DNA of 64,000 bases from Photobacterium toruni (GTDB lineage Bacteria; Pseudomonadota; Gammaproteobacteria; Enterobacterales; Vibrionaceae): positions 124,001-188,000 of the forward strand of contig NZ_AP024856.1 in the NCBI RefSeq assembly GCF_024529955.1, read 5' to 3'. Positions 1 to 11,024 of the stretch are shown here, piece after piece. The notes under the pieces are model-generated. The model ran no database searches, was not told the origin of the DNA, and saw only the letters and a list, made by a program, of their open reading frames with translations. The translations under genes and the position numbers were made by a program. Positions within the stretch are counted from its first letter, which is position 1; every line of letters begins with the position of its first letter.

Positions 1-35
1 TATTCTTTTAGTCATTATGTCACCTATTAAATTAT

Positions 36-54
36 GAGGTGATGATATCACCTC
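36..54. repeat. Perfect inverted repeat at the 5' edge of the integrase remnant
   Basis: An 8-bp perfect inverted repeat, GAGGTGAT then three bases then ATCACCTC. It lies where the reading frame of the broken integrase begins, so it may mark a rearrangement junction or be an operator of a lost gene. The role is unknown. Confidence 0.4.
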
Positions 55-312
55 TTACTAGATGGCAAAATTAACTATGCTACTTCACATAGTCTATTAG
101 TCGCCCATGGATGGAGCTCAGTCACTTCTACTGCCCTTCATGAACAAGGTTTTGATAGTTTGCTTATTGAAGCATGTTTATCACATGCAGATCAAAATGA
201 ATTAAGAGCAAGTTACAACCGCTCGGATTATTTAAAGCAGCGTAAAGAGATCATGAGCTGGTGGAGTGCATATATAGAAAAAGCTGCGCAAGGCAGCTTC
301 TTCTATAATTAG
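46..312 (+). pseudogene. C-terminal remnant of a P4-type tyrosine integrase
   Basis: An open frame of about 88 codons without a start ends at the TAG at 310-312. Its translation resembles the C-terminal end of P4-family prophage integrases: an AHGW..VTSTALHEQGF stretch, then IEACLSHAD, then a RASYNRSDYLKQRKEIM stretch and a WW..Y tail. In active members the first motif is HGFR, whose Arg is a catalytic residue. Here it reads HGWS, so the Arg is gone. The N-terminal two thirds, including the other active-site residues, are absent; a stop lies just upstream at 43-45. It is a decayed island integrase abutting the 3' end of the T6SS operon. The tyrosine nucleophile position appears kept (ASYNRSDY), but the fragment cannot be active. 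Confidence 0.75.
276..299 (-). terminator. Rho-independent terminator for the T6SS operon
   Basis: A 7-bp perfect stem, AAGCTGC with GCAGCTT and a 5-nt loop. On the minus strand it is followed by a T-rich tail. It lies about 50 bp past the tssM stop, inside the integrase remnant, and would end the long minus-strand transcript. The hairpin also works on paper in the plus direction, but with a poorer T tract. Confidence 0.55.
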
Positions 313-350
313 CAAGTGTATAACTCTTTAGATACTAGACAAGAACTTAA

Positions 351-3300
351 TTAATAAAGTGTCTTACTCAATTTAAAGTTCTTAAATAGTAATGATGTAA
401 ACGGATTAGCATCTACTTCAGTATTTAAACGATAAATCACATCACCATTATCAATAACGAATCTATAATCAACACTCGTTTCACTAGCACCTACAACCAA
501 CCCTCGTTCAAGAAGACGGAAAAATGCCCATGGCCCTTGAATCGTAATTGCACGTGGTGATAAATTCTCCGACGCAGGAACTAATGATAATTTAGAGACT
601 GCAGTTTCACGTAATGTATTGGGCCAAATCAGCTCTACTGGTCGACGAGAACCGTGGCTATACTCAACATATTGACCATCAACATTAATTACGCTACGGC
701 GTTGATTAGCACTTAAATTAATTGGCTCAAGCGTAAACTCAACATCTAATATACCTTTACGGTTAAAGAAAGCTTGTTGAATTTTTTTCGCACTTGCAAA
801 TTGTTTAAGTACATCACTACGTAATAATGCCTGTTTATCACCACTATTCATATCCATTGAAAGATTATCATTAATAAATAATTTCAAGTCATTATTATAA
901 AAAGTATCCAGTGTGCCACCAGGCGCAAAGAAAACTTCAAAATCCTTTAATGACACATCTTTCGATGCATTACTATTGAATGGATAACGTGAAGCAAGTT
1001 TTTCTTTATATTCCTTATATACATCACGCTGCCAACGAACTTCAACATATTTAATCGCTTCTTGCCTAACCACATACCAACTTTCATCTGCAATATCTTT
1101 AACTAAACTATCAAGCGGTTTAGGTAAATTAGTAGCCATCTGTTGTAATGCATAAATAGGATCGTTATCCTTTAATGCTAATCGCTCTTTCGTTGCTTCT
1201 AAAGCCGCCTTACCTTTGTCAGGTGCATCTTGAATCGCTTTCATATAATGATAAAGTTGTTGTACTGAGGCCATCACTTCTTGTAGATATGCCGGTTGTT
1301 TACCATTATTGTCCAAAATTGAATCTATCTCAGTAAACGGTGTTGCAATCATTGATGCTACTTTATATTGCGGCGTTGCCATCAACACCATCCTTGCCTT
1401 ATCATTTTCAGGTAATTTTGGAAATAACTGAGTATTTATATCAACAATTTTAATAAAACGCTCTATTGGCTGTTTATGACCAACAATATTACCCAAAACA
1501 GTTACTGCTTCATTAATATCTGAAAAGTACTTAATTTCGATATTATTTAAGCCTAATTGCCATGTATTTACATAATCATCAACATACAAATCACGAATCT
1601 TTTGGCGTAACACTTGTTTATCTTCTGAACTAAACTTAGCCACTGTTGACTCACCTAATACCCAACTGTCAGTCAATGCTACATCTGACAATAATTCGAT
1701 TTTAGGTAAAAAGTAACTATTAAAACCTTTGGTCGTTAATAACTGTGGAATGTTTAGAGCATCATCTTGTGCGCGCTGACCAAAAACCACCTCAAATACA
1801 GGACCAACCGCTTTTTTTATATTAAGAGGCGCACCTAATGTTTGATCTGCCGTACGTTTTAAGTTGTTATAAACACGATCAGCCAAATCCACTGAACTTA
1901 GATCCTGTTGAGTTCTCTCGATTAAATTATCATACGGACTCATTATCGAAATCGCATTTTTATTACCGTGATTACGAAGACCTTGTAAATCAGTATGTGC
2001 TAACGAATAGTTCAAATGTGCAAGTAATTGATCTTGAGTTTTAGCGTCATTAGGAAAGTTTTTCTGCCACACTTGTGCAAAATACCGTTTTACAACATCA
2101 TCTTGACGTCCACTTTGATCAGTCAACATTCTAAAGACCCGTAATGCAGATAACTCTTGTTGCTCTGAATTAGCACTCTTAATATCCACAGCTAACTGTT
2201 TCATTAAAGCAGGTAAGAACCGAAACTGTAGTAATCCTAAATAGGTCTCTTCAACTTTTGGTCCGATCTTATGACCTTGATAAAGTCCCATATCAGATAA
2301 ATACTTAGGCTTATCTTGAAACACTCCAAACTCTAATGTTGCTTGACGAATTGAATTTAATGGTCCTAACAACTCTTGCTCTGAGCGCATCAATTTAGCG
2401 TCCGAATATTCCTCTTTAAATAAGCTGACTTGCTTTAGTACTGCATTTTCATGAGCAATATTCTGTCTGTAATAACGTTGCCAACCACCAATTAATAATA
2501 CAGATGCAATACTGCATGCTAAGACCGACATCGATAACACTTTTCTCTTATGGCGAATAACACGCAAGCTGTCTGATGCAATACCCGCTTCTGGATAAAT
2601 AATCTCGTTAAAAAGTCTCTTTACAAAAAAGGTGGTTGAGTTTTTAGACAGTTGAGCGCTATTAATTGTATTTGATAAACCATAACGACGAGATGCAGCA
2701 TCAACAAATGCATTAGTGGGTACTCCTTGCTGATAAACAGACATAAAGTAAATACCACGAATTAACGCGGGTGTTGAAAACTGATCACTAGCAAAAGCAT
2801 CTACTAGTAACTGCTTTAATACATCATGTAACCCTGCTACTTGACGAGAAAAACTATAAATGGCAGTACGATCTTCAGTATCAACGGCATGACGTAACGC
2901 CAATGGTAAAGAATCATTAATCCGTTCAATAAACTGAGTGTAGTCTTGGTCAAATTCAGCTAACCAGTGATCAAAATCTTTTACAGTATCCAGTGAAAAA
3001 GTAAATCCCATGACCTCTTCACGTTGACTTTGGGTATAATTTCGAAAATAAGGTTCAAAACCATGTAAAAGATCCAATTTAGTCAATGCGATATATACTG
3101 GCATTCGTGTTGATAAAATCTCCATCAACTCACGTAAGCGAGCACGTAATAAATTAGCATATGCACGACGCTCAGCAACAGTTGAACTCGCAAGGTGCTC
3201 AATATCAAGAGCAATAACGACCCCATTTAATGGTCGTTGTGAACGCGTTTTTTCTAGCCAATTAACAAAATTAAGCCATAAACGCCGTTCCATCTCTCCA

Positions 3301-3896
3301 TCATTATTCTCTTCATTTTGGCGTTGTGTCAGTAATTCGCCATCAGGATCAATTAACACTGCATCATCACCGATCCACCAATCAAAAGAATATGGATTTT
3401 CACTCTTTTTTCCTGATGCTCGCATTACACTAGAGAAAACAAAATTCTGACTAGAACGATTAATTAAACTTGTTTTACCCGCATTTTCTAATCCTAAGAC
3501 TAAATACCAAGGCAAACTATAAAGATAATTACGCTTATTTAAATTTTGTTTTAGCTCTCCCATTACTTGGTTAAGCTCGACCTGTTGACGAGCTTCTAAC
3601 CGCTTAATAGGATCTTCAAGTAAAACCTCTTCGCGGGCTTTATCTTTATTAATACGTTGCAAGCTACGCCATTGCATACCTCCCCATACTGTAAAACAGC
3701 ACAACGAGAAAATAATGCTTAGCACTACACGAGATGTAACAGTAACTAAAGGTTGTTGACCATAAATATCTAACCAGGGACCTGCCCACCAAATAGCTAC
3801 ATTAATTAAAATAAATGTAACTAATGTAATCACAGGTAATGATATTTTAATACTTGAAACTAATCTTAAGCCGATTGATCTTATTAAATTCCACAT
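351..3896 (-). CDS. tssM: T6SS inner-membrane protein TssM (IcmF/VasK)
   Basis: Large inner-membrane subunit of the T6SS membrane complex; with TssL and TssJ it spans the envelope and docks the baseplate. The 1181 residues match the usual family size. Two hydrophobic segments lie near residues 18-39 and 57-73. A Walker A motif, GLENAGKT, is at about 135-142 in the cytoplasmic NTPase-like domain, and a third membrane segment is near 452-472. The rest is the periplasmic IcmF-related and C-terminal beta domain that contacts TssJ. It is the last gene of the operon, 18 bp after tssA, as vasK follows vasJ in V. cholerae. The following vasL gene of V. cholerae is absent here; an integrase remnant takes its place. 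Confidence 0.97.
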   Translation of the reverse strand: MWNLIRSIGLRLVSSIKISLPVITLVTFILINVAIWWAGPWLDIYGQQPLVTVTSRVVLSIIFSLCCFTVWGGMQWRSLQRINKDKAREEVLLEDPIKRLEARQQVELNQVMGELKQNLNKRNYLYSLPWYLVLGLENAGKTSLINRSSQNFVFSSVMRASGKKSENPYSFDWWIGDDAVLIDPDGELLTQRQNEENNDGEMERRLWLNFVNWLEKTRSQRPLNGVVIALDIEHLASSTVAERRAYANLLRARLRELMEILSTRMPVYIALTKLDLLHGFEPYFRNYTQSQREEVMGFTFSLDTVKDFDHWLAEFDQDYTQFIERINDSLPLALRHAVDTEDRTAIYSFSRQVAGLHDVLKQLLVDAFASDQFSTPALIRGIYFMSVYQQGVPTNAFVDAASRRYGLSNTINSAQLSKNSTTFFVKRLFNEIIYPEAGIASDSLRVIRHKRKVLSMSVLACSIASVLLIGGWQRYYRQNIAHENAVLKQVSLFKEEYSDAKLMRSEQELLGPLNSIRQATLEFGVFQDKPKYLSDMGLYQGHKIGPKVEETYLGLLQFRFLPALMKQLAVDIKSANSEQQELSALRVFRMLTDQSGRQDDVVKRYFAQVWQKNFPNDAKTQDQLLAHLNYSLAHTDLQGLRNHGNKNAISIMSPYDNLIERTQQDLSSVDLADRVYNNLKRTADQTLGAPLNIKKAVGPVFEVVFGQRAQDDALNIPQLLTTKGFNSYFLPKIELLSDVALTDSWVLGESTVAKFSSEDKQVLRQKIRDLYVDDYVNTWQLGLNNIEIKYFSDINEAVTVLGNIVGHKQPIERFIKIVDINTQLFPKLPENDKARMVLMATPQYKVASMIATPFTEIDSILDNNGKQPAYLQEVMASVQQLYHYMKAIQDAPDKGKAALEATKERLALKDNDPIYALQQMATNLPKPLDSLVKDIADESWYVVRQEAIKYVEVRWQRDVYKEYKEKLASRYPFNSNASKDVSLKDFEVFFAPGGTLDTFYNNDLKLFINDNLSMDMNSGDKQALLRSDVLKQFASAKKIQQAFFNRKGILDVEFTLEPINLSANQRRSVINVDGQYVEYSHGSRRPVELIWPNTLRETAVSKLSLVPASENLSPRAITIQGPWAFFRLLERGLVVGASETSVDYRFVIDNGDVIYRLNTEVDANPFTSLLFKNFKLSKTLY

Positions 3897-3914
3897 TTTA
3901 TATTTTCCCTGTGG

Positions 3915-5357
3915 TTATTCTGCTGCAATATTATTTTTAATTTGTTCAATTAATGACGGTTCCCATTCCGTAACCGACATTTCATTTACTTGACGATATA
4001 AAGTCTGATATTGCTCTAATGCCATTGCTGGCAATGCGTTTTTCTTCATCACATCAGCTGATAACAAACGCCAATAAAAAGCATCTCTCGGTTCAGTTGC
4101 TTGTGATAACCCGTCATTAAGCATTTTGAGAGAATGAGCAATTCCCTCTTCAAGTGCTAGTGCAAGCGCTTCATCACGTTTCTCATTCCAACTGCCCATT
4201 TGAACCGCTTCATCAACCTTTACATTGCCAACAGAACTATCTAACCACTTCAAGCTCACTTCACTAATAAAAGGCACTAACCCTTTAAATGAACAGGTTT
4301 TCAATGCTGGTAGCCGTTGAATAAAACGTTGTAATTCATCTTTAATAATCGCAGCCCACATATCTTGTCCCAATGCTATTGCGATACGATAACTTAAGAA
4401 ATGTCCATCTAACCAATAAGGCGCTTTAGTTAAACTTTCTTCTACTCGACGCCACAATTCAATATCAGCCCCACGCTGTAAACCTTCTTCATAATCACTA
4501 ATACGATCTAATGAAACTGGCATTAACTGCGTTTCTCCATTCACATTGGCATCAGGTAAACTATGAATTGAATACCACATTGCAAAACGACGAATACGGA
4601 GGCTTAACATCACTCCATCACAACCAAGCTCAGAAAGACAGTCAACAGCTTTCAGGAGTGACATTTTAAAACTACGTTCACTACCACTATCAATATCTAA
4701 ATTAGGCATCGGCACTGCAAATACGGCTGCCGTCACATTATTAGAATTAGACGAATCTACCGCTGAAGTTACGCTTGCCTTTGGCGTTTCAACTTTAGAG
4801 ATACTACTCACTTGAGCTAATTTATGCCGTAAACGCGCACTAATATCATTAACAACATCTACAGATAAAATTAGCTCTTCAGCCTGAATACAAAGATCTT
4901 GCAACAATGTTTCTAACTTTGATTTAAGCTCAATATCAAATAAGGCACTATCTAATTTATCAGCAGCAACATACGTTCGCTGGCAAATTTGATTAAAAAA
5001 CTTTTTACGGTGGACTGCACCTCGTTCACCAGGTATAGGTTGACATTCAAACCAAAAATGCGAGATAAAATCTACTAACACACCAATAGATAGAGTGAAA
5101 CGCTCCGGCGTAGCTTTATGTTGCAAACACTGCATTAACACTGTGAGCAACTTGATATCTTTCGTTTTTGTCGAGAGTAAACTGATGACACTATTTTCAA
5201 CATCTTCCCATTGCACTTCGCCATGAGAAAGTGAACCCACTTTCATCATCTGACTATCAATAAAATTCAGCAGAGGATCATCTCTCAAACGCTCACCGAC
5301 AGGGTTATCCACCATTATCGGAGCAATCAGTTGCTCTCTAAAACTTGTCATTGACAT
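3915..5357 (-). CDS. tssA: T6SS assembly protein TssA (VasJ-type)
   Basis: Cap or baseplate-associated protein that helps start and guide polymerisation of the tail tube and sheath. The 480 residues begin with an ImpA-type N-terminal domain, including a segment around residues 110-125 with the ECQPIPGERGAVHRKK stretch typical of the family. The C-terminal half is helical and of VasJ type, ending near LEQYQTLYRQVNE. The gene lies 9 bp after vasI and 18 bp before tssM, in the position of VCA0119 (vasJ). No frame disruption was seen. TssA proteins vary in their C-terminal domain, so the subclass is inferred from gene order and length. Confidence 0.92.
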   Translation of the reverse strand: MSMTSFREQLIAPIMVDNPVGERLRDDPLLNFIDSQMMKVGSLSHGEVQWEDVENSVISLLSTKTKDIKLLTVLMQCLQHKATPERFTLSIGVLVDFISHFWFECQPIPGERGAVHRKKFFNQICQRTYVAADKLDSALFDIELKSKLETLLQDLCIQAEELILSVDVVNDISARLRHKLAQVSSISKVETPKASVTSAVDSSNSNNVTAAVFAVPMPNLDIDSGSERSFKMSLLKAVDCLSELGCDGVMLSLRIRRFAMWYSIHSLPDANVNGETQLMPVSLDRISDYEEGLQRGADIELWRRVEESLTKAPYWLDGHFLSYRIAIALGQDMWAAIIKDELQRFIQRLPALKTCSFKGLVPFISEVSLKWLDSSVGNVKVDEAVQMGSWNEKRDEALALALEEGIAHSLKMLNDGLSQATEPRDAFYWRLLSADVMKKNALPAMALEQYQTLYRQVNEMSVTEWEPSLIEQIKNNIAAE

Positions 5358-5366
5358 TTAATACTC

Positions 5367-6056
5367 CTACCAACGACAAATTTCTCGCATTGGTTTAATA
5401 ACCTCAGCAAGATTTTTATTATCAAACTCTAAATTATCGATACCTGCCACATCGGATCGTAATATCAGTTGTGGTGCAGAAATCATCGCTTTAATTACAT
5501 CAATTGCAGGAATACCACGACCTGAACGCAATAAATACCCACTATTATCACTGATCCAATCCTGCGTCACGACAGGTGATCCTGGAATTGATATGGTGAC
5601 TCGTCCGGCTTGAATTGGTTGTGGTAAAATTAACTGAATACGGCTAATTTTTTCAAAACAAGTCAACATCAGAATTGGAGCCATTGAAGTCTTACCTTGC
5701 AATGAAATATTCGTTGCAGTTTCTGTTAACCACATACGCGATAATTCGTTATCTTTATCTTTATCTTTATCTTGTTGATTAAAAATAAATCCTTTTGTAT
5801 CCCCTCGACTTTTTTCACTATTTACAGCACGTATCCATGATGACGGATATTGCACAGTATTAAGACTAGTCGGCGTTTTAACTGCTGTAACAGGAGTATT
5901 AAAAACCTCATCAAAACACTGTAAACGTTCAAGCTTTGATTCAATATCTCGGCATTGATTAGCCTGAGCGAATGTCACTGATAAAATTGGTTGTGCCGAT
6001 ACTAAGCCTGACGCAAAGGTCAGGCTTGACGATAGTACGATCCATTTCATTATCAT
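5367..6056 (-). CDS. vasI: T6SS-associated exported protein VasI (TagO-like)
   Basis: VasI-family protein (VCA0118 position), about 229 residues. I take the start at 6056 because this ATG overlaps the vasH TGA as ATGA, which suggests translational coupling. The longer frame from 6083 would add nine residues inside vasH. The N terminus then reads MIMKWIVL followed by a hydrophobic stretch ending LVSAQ, a plausible signal peptide, so the product is likely periplasmic. Next comes [20 protein letters not shown], a Cys-containing segment typical of the family, and a C-terminal beta-rich domain with further Cys residues. Its exact role is not settled, though related genes are needed for full T6SS activity in some vibrios. 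Confidence 0.85.
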   Translation of the reverse strand: MIMKWIVLSSSLTFASGLVSAQPILSVTFAQANQCRDIESKLERLQCFDEVFNTPVTAVKTPTSLNTVQYPSSWIRAVNSEKSRGDTKGFIFNQQDKDKDKDNELSRMWLTETATNISLQGKTSMAPILMLTCFEKISRIQLILPQPIQAGRVTISIPGSPVVTQDWISDNSGYLLRSGRGIPAIDVIKAMISAPQLILRSDVAGIDNLEFDNKNLAEVIKPMREICRW

Positions 6057-7588
6057 CTGATCTGGATCTCCAGCTTTTGACATTTATGTGCCAGCGTACG
6101 TTTAGGTAGACCTAAGCTTTCGGCAGCCTTCGCACGATCACCATGATACTGTTCTAATCGATTGCGAATAATGGCTTTTTCGTAAGACTCTAAGGCGTTT
6201 CTTAAATTATTAATCGCAGAAAAGTCATTACCATTAACAACAAGTTCCTTCACCGACATTTTTATATCTAATGGTAACTTGGCAATAAACGCCGATTTTA
6301 TAATCAAAGCTCCACATTGAGTTTGTACACAAGCAAATTCAATTAACGAACGTAGCTCACGTACATTACCTGGATAATTCAAACTCTTAAGCTTATTAAG
6401 TGCCAATGGTGACAACCCTAAAATATTACGCTGCTCACGATCGTTATACTGACGGATAAAATAAGTTGCTAGCTCATCAATATCAACCAACCGACTATTC
6501 AGATTTGGTACCAATAATGGGTATTGATATATACGATAATAAAGATCTTGTCTGAACCCCCCACTATTCACACTTTGACGTAAATTAACATGGGTTGCCG
6601 CTATTAAACGAAAGTTCGAAGATTGCTCTTTATTCGATCCTAAAGGCCGATACTGGTATGTTTCCAATACTCGCAATAATTTAGCTTGCAAAGCCAATGG
6701 TAACTCACCCATTTCATCTAGAAATAATGAACCGCCATCAGCTTGGGCAATCAACCCTTTACGGCTTATCAGTGCACCTGTAAATGCCCCTTTCTCATAA
6801 CCAAATAACTCACTTTCTAGTAAATTTTCAGGGATTGCAGCACAATTAATTGCAACAAAAGGTTTATTTCGACGGGATGACAAGCTATGAACAGCTTTCG
6901 CTACCAACTCTTTTCCTGAGCCAGTTTCACCTTGAATAAGCACCGTGAGATTAGAGCTAGCAGCCATTGCTATTTGTTCACGCAACTGCTCCATAACGGC
7001 ACTACTTCCAATCAGCTTGCATGTCATATCTAACCATGCATTTTTTTCCTGTTGCTGGGCTTTTAATCGTACAATAGAATCACTCAGTTGTTGTTTATAC
7101 GAATGCTGCATCTCCATATCTTTGAGTAACATCCATTGTGCGACAAACGCATCACTAAACTCATACCAATTATCATCAGTCAACAATCCATTAATTATGT
7201 TCTGCTGCCCAATAAGTACCTGAATAGCTGCAACTTGTTTATCAGTATTTAATAATGGTGTAATTAATAGACTACTACGATCATCAACTAATTCAGCTAA
7301 TTGCTTAAACGGCTCATTCTGTTGCCAATAAACTAACCGATTATGATCAAGTAAAATCAATGATGCTTGTTGTAATACATGAGAAAACGGATGATCGAAA
7401 TCACTCACATCCCATGTCCAATCTTTATTATCAGCAACGAATAAGCTGCGACCATCATCCGCTGGATAAACAACATAACTGGCCGTTAACGCTAACTCTT
7501 GCTTTAATGTATTATTATAAAAATCAGTCAGCTTGACTCTATCTCTATAACTAAGTAAAGCTGATGTACAATGAAGCCATTGTTGCAT
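6053..7588 (-). CDS. vasH: Sigma-54-dependent T6SS activator VasH
   Basis: Bacterial enhancer-binding protein that drives sigma-54 promoters of hcp-type T6SS genes. The N-terminal domain (about 1-190) is a divergent sensory region. The AAA+ domain has Walker A GETGSGKE near residues 218-225 and the sigma-54 contact loop GAFTGA near 265-270, so it should be able to remodel sigma-54 holoenzyme. A Fis-type helix-turn-helix lies at the C terminus ([17 protein letters not shown]). It sits between clpV (5 bp) and vasI (ATGA overlap). Its likely targets in this window are the -24/-12 promoters ahead of both hcp genes (20504-20518 and 33067-33081), each with three GCAA-N4-TTGC palindromes upstream. 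The link from VasH to those palindromes is my inference. Confidence 0.95.
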   Translation of the reverse strand: MQQWLHCTSALLSYRDRVKLTDFYNNTLKQELALTASYVVYPADDGRSLFVADNKDWTWDVSDFDHPFSHVLQQASLILLDHNRLVYWQQNEPFKQLAELVDDRSSLLITPLLNTDKQVAAIQVLIGQQNIINGLLTDDNWYEFSDAFVAQWMLLKDMEMQHSYKQQLSDSIVRLKAQQQEKNAWLDMTCKLIGSSAVMEQLREQIAMAASSNLTVLIQGETGSGKELVAKAVHSLSSRRNKPFVAINCAAIPENLLESELFGYEKGAFTGALISRKGLIAQADGGSLFLDEMGELPLALQAKLLRVLETYQYRPLGSNKEQSSNFRLIAATHVNLRQSVNSGGFRQDLYYRIYQYPLLVPNLNSRLVDIDELATYFIRQYNDREQRNILGLSPLALNKLKSLNYPGNVRELRSLIEFACVQTQCGALIIKSAFIAKLPLDIKMSVKELVVNGNDFSAINNLRNALESYEKAIIRNRLEQYHGDRAKAAESLGLPKRTLAHKCQKLEIQIR

Positions 7589-7593
7589 GACAA

Positions 7594-10215
7594 TTACTCC
7601 ACTTCACCACAAAACTGTCCATCCGCTACCATCAAATGAATGCGAGTGATCGCTTCACGGTGAGCAAGTCGATTCAATAAGGCTAAAGAAACTGGTGGTA
7701 ACATTTGACCTTCAATAATGGCTTCTAACATACGCGCACCATTTTCTGCACGTGTCGCCCGACGTAAAATCTCTTCAATTAGGCAAGGCTCAATGATCAC
7801 CTCAGCTTTATAACGCGTTGTTAATAACTTCTCTAATCGTGATAACTTACCGCGGACAATCTGTTCCAGCACCTCTTTATTAAGTGGTAAATATGGCACG
7901 ACTTCCATACGAGCTAATAGTGCCGGCTTAAAAAAAGCAGCCAATTCTGGGTACATCTTTTCTTCTAGTAACTCTGGCTGATCGGCATAATCAACAATGG
8001 TTTGATAACCAAGGTTAGAGGTTAAGAAAAACACAATATTCTGGCAGTCAATAATACGGCCTTCACCATCGGCTAATTCTCCCTTATCAAAAGCTTGATA
8101 AAACAAATTCAATACTTCGGGGTGCGCTTTTTCAACTTCATCAAGCAACACAATCGAATAAGGCATTTTGCGCATAGCTTCTGTTAAGACACCACCCTCA
8201 CCAAAACCGACATAGCCAGGAGGAGAGCCAATTAAGCGAGACACTGTATGCTTCTCTTGATACTCTGACATATTAATTGTGGTTAAGAATTGTTGACCAC
8301 CATAGAGCTGCTCTGCTAACTGTATTACAGTTTCAGTTTTACCGACCCCACTAGGCCCAACCAATAGGAAAGCCCCTTTTGGTCGACCGGGACGACGAAG
8401 ATCTGCACGAGCAGTTAATAAATGGCGATGAATGCCAGCAATCGCAACATCTTGACCTTTAATCGCTTCACCTAAAATACGTGGTAATTCTGTAATTTTG
8501 GTTAATTCATCCGTATTCATTTGATCAACAGGTACTCCTGTCCAATCAGCAATGACTTGAGCAATTTGCGCTACATCTACTTCTGGATAAATAAGCAATT
8601 CATCATGTGGAATTTGCTCAAGCTGAGCATAAAGAGCCACTAATCTATCTCGTAACTCATCAGCAGATAACTCTACTTTATCTGTTGGTGCTATTGATTC
8701 TGATCTTGGAGAGAGAATCTGCCTACGAGTCTCAATAATATCAATCACTAATATCTTTTGCTGCTGCCATGCTTGATACAAAGACTCACATTCTGTCTGT
8801 TCTATATTTTCAGCTTCGGTCAAGACAGCTAAACGATCGTCATCTATAGATAGCCCTAATTGCTGCTGACGATGGATCATCTTTATTTCTAACTGGCGCT
8901 GATGATAACGGCTCTCTATTTCAGCAATACGACGTGGTGGCGCACTCAAATTAATCGCAATACGTGCACAAGCTGTATCTAACACATCAATCGCTTTATC
9001 CGGTAGTTGACGGCCAGAGACATAACGAGCCGATAATTCTGCTGCTGCACGTAACGCATCATCACTAATCAATACATTATGCGCATTCTCATAAACACTA
9101 TGGAGGCCACGCATAATATCAACAGCTTGTTCTGTCGTTGGCTCATCAAGTTTCACTAATTGAAAACGACGCGTTAATGCTGGATCTTTTTCAAAGTACT
9201 TCTTGTACTCCTTCCAAGTAGTCGCAGCAATCGTGCAAAGTTCACCACGAGCTAAAGCAGGTTTAAGTAAATTAGCAGCATCGCCACTGCCTTCTTGGTT
9301 GCCAGCTCCTATCATCGTATGGGCTTCATCAATGAATAAAATGATAGGTGTTGCTGAATTCTTAACCTCATCTAATACTGATTTTAGGCGTTTTTCAAAT
9401 TCACCTTTAACCGAAGCACCAGCTTGCATTAAACCAAGATCAAGTGCCCATAGCTCTACCTGCTGCAGTGACTCTGGCACTTTTCCTGCCACAATACGTG
9501 AAGCTAGCCCTTCAATAACTGCACTTTTACCAACGCCTGCATCACCCACAACAATTGGATTGTTTTTACGACGTCGACATAAAATATCAATCATCAGATT
9601 AATTTCAGTATCACGACAAAGTACAGGATCCAATTTTCCTTGACGGGCTTGTTCAGTGAAATTTGAACAAAAACGAGCAAGGGTACTGTTGTCATTACTT
9701 AAGGCTGGCGTCGTTTGTGCTAAAGCAGTATTAGTAACCGCTGTCTCTGATGATTCCATAACTAAAGACGAAAATTGTTTACGGAATGACTCGCGATTAA
9801 TATTTTCAAACGCTTTAATTAAATTAAATGCTAAATATCGATCTGGCCGTATTAATGCTGCTAAAAATATAACGCCTGATCGTAATTCAACTTCATTCAT
9901 TTCAATTGATGCAAGTAACCATGCTTCTTGCAATAACTCTACCAATAAAGGTGAAAAAGAAGGATAGGTATCATTACCAATTTCATGTGGCATTGCTTCA
10001 CCACATGTTTGTTTAATAATTTCACTGTTTAAACCAGCATGGTTTATTAATATTCGTACGTCAGATAATGGGTTTTCTAAAAGAGAAAATAAAAAATGTT
10101 CAAAAGTCACCTCATTATTTTCACGACTCATACATAATGCTGCCGCTTGTTCCAATGCAAGTTTAGTTTGTGCATTTAACTTATTAATTAGCACCGGAAG
10201 TTCAATTCTGATCAC
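7594..10215 (-). CDS. tssH: T6SS sheath-recycling ATPase TssH (ClpV)
   Basis: Hexameric AAA+ unfoldase that disassembles contracted TssB-TssC sheaths. The 873 residues show the ClpV layout: an N-terminal Clp repeat domain that binds the TssC helix, a first AAA domain with Walker A GDAGVGKS near 222-229, a middle coiled-coil insertion, and a second AAA domain with GPSGVGKT near 617-624 and the GSPPGYVG pore-loop region. The start codon is GTG. It lies 9 bp after tssL and 5 bp before vasH. It differs from ClpB mainly in its shorter middle domain and operon context. Confidence 0.97.
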   Translation of the reverse strand: MIRIELPVLINKLNAQTKLALEQAAALCMSRENNEVTFEHFLFSLLENPLSDVRILINHAGLNSEIIKQTCGEAMPHEIGNDTYPSFSPLLVELLQEAWLLASIEMNEVELRSGVIFLAALIRPDRYLAFNLIKAFENINRESFRKQFSSLVMESSETAVTNTALAQTTPALSNDNSTLARFCSNFTEQARQGKLDPVLCRDTEINLMIDILCRRRKNNPIVVGDAGVGKSAVIEGLASRIVAGKVPESLQQVELWALDLGLMQAGASVKGEFEKRLKSVLDEVKNSATPIILFIDEAHTMIGAGNQEGSGDAANLLKPALARGELCTIAATTWKEYKKYFEKDPALTRRFQLVKLDEPTTEQAVDIMRGLHSVYENAHNVLISDDALRAAAELSARYVSGRQLPDKAIDVLDTACARIAINLSAPPRRIAEIESRYHQRQLEIKMIHRQQQLGLSIDDDRLAVLTEAENIEQTECESLYQAWQQQKILVIDIIETRRQILSPRSESIAPTDKVELSADELRDRLVALYAQLEQIPHDELLIYPEVDVAQIAQVIADWTGVPVDQMNTDELTKITELPRILGEAIKGQDVAIAGIHRHLLTARADLRRPGRPKGAFLLVGPSGVGKTETVIQLAEQLYGGQQFLTTINMSEYQEKHTVSRLIGSPPGYVGFGEGGVLTEAMRKMPYSIVLLDEVEKAHPEVLNLFYQAFDKGELADGEGRIIDCQNIVFFLTSNLGYQTIVDYADQPELLEEKMYPELAAFFKPALLARMEVVPYLPLNKEVLEQIVRGKLSRLEKLLTTRYKAEVIIEPCLIEEILRRATRAENGARMLEAIIEGQMLPPVSLALLNRLAHREAITRIHLMVADGQFCGEVE

Positions 10216-10224
10216 GATAATGCC

Positions 10225-11019
10225 CTATTGAAGAATGTGATTAAGCTGTGTTAAAACATCTATTGATTTATTATTTAATAAAACAGAATACACAATAAAA
10301 ATAGCGAGCCAAGATAAAGAAAAACCAGCAAATATAGTCCAAAGAGGTATTTGCTTCGTTAACTTATATTTTTTCGCAGCTACGAGTTCAGTTGCAGATG
10401 TTAAAGGTTGCGGATCTTTATCTTTTAACCTACGCAAAATTTCATAAAGACTAGCAAATACTTTATCAAAAGCTTCTTTACCATTATTCATCACCTTATA
10501 TCTACCTTCAAACCCTAGAGCTAAACAAAGATAGATAAATACAAGTAAATCTTGGTACCGTTCTGGTTCAGCCTCTAATCGAGAAAGCACAGAGAAAACT
10601 TTTTCACCTCCCCAAGTTTCATTATGAAATCGAGTTAACAATGAATGTTCAGCCCAAGCACTATCCGCGCCCCAAGATGTGCTCATTACGGCTTCATCAA
10701 CAAATGAACACAGAATATAGCGATAAGCTAAAATAACAGCATGTTCATACTCAAGCTCGGTTAGTTCTACTTCAATTGCTTTAATTTCTTCGACTGCTTG
10801 ATTGTAAATTTCTTCAATATTATCGCAACTTCCTAATCGGCGAATACGTAAAGCCATACCTAATAATGGTGTAGCTGCATCAATAAATACATTAATATTA
10901 TTCCCACGTAACTGAAACCAAAAGTCTTGGTCTTGATTAATATTATCTACATTATCAAACAATAAATCGTCATAACTGCTTTCGCGAATACGACCAGACT
11001 TCTTTACTACGCTATCCAT
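10225..11019 (-). CDS. tssL: T6SS inner-membrane protein TssL (DotU/VasF)
   Basis: Cytoplasm-facing inner-membrane subunit that pairs with TssM. The 264 residues contain the DotU domain, recognisable by the SFVDEAVMSTSWG and SLLTRFHNETWGGEKVF blocks. A single C-terminal membrane anchor lies near residues 224-248 (PLWTIFAGFSLSWLAIFIVY). No peptidoglycan-binding OmpA-like extension is present, so this is the short form, as in V. cholerae VCA0115. Spacing is 5 bp after tssK and 9 bp before clpV. Confidence 0.96.
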   Translation of the reverse strand: MDSVVKKSGRIRESSYDDLLFDNVDNINQDQDFWFQLRGNNINVFIDAATPLLGMALRIRRLGSCDNIEEIYNQAVEEIKAIEVELTELEYEHAVILAYRYILCSFVDEAVMSTSWGADSAWAEHSLLTRFHNETWGGEKVFSVLSRLEAEPERYQDLLVFIYLCLALGFEGRYKVMNNGKEAFDKVFASLYEILRRLKDKDPQPLTSATELVAAKKYKLTKQIPLWTIFAGFSLSWLAIFIVYSVLLNNKSIDVLTQLNHILQ

Positions 11020-11024
11020 CCTAA

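Noticed and set aside
9203..9967. Plus-strand frames opposite clpV
   Set aside because: Antisense shadows of a strongly conserved gene, with no features of their own.
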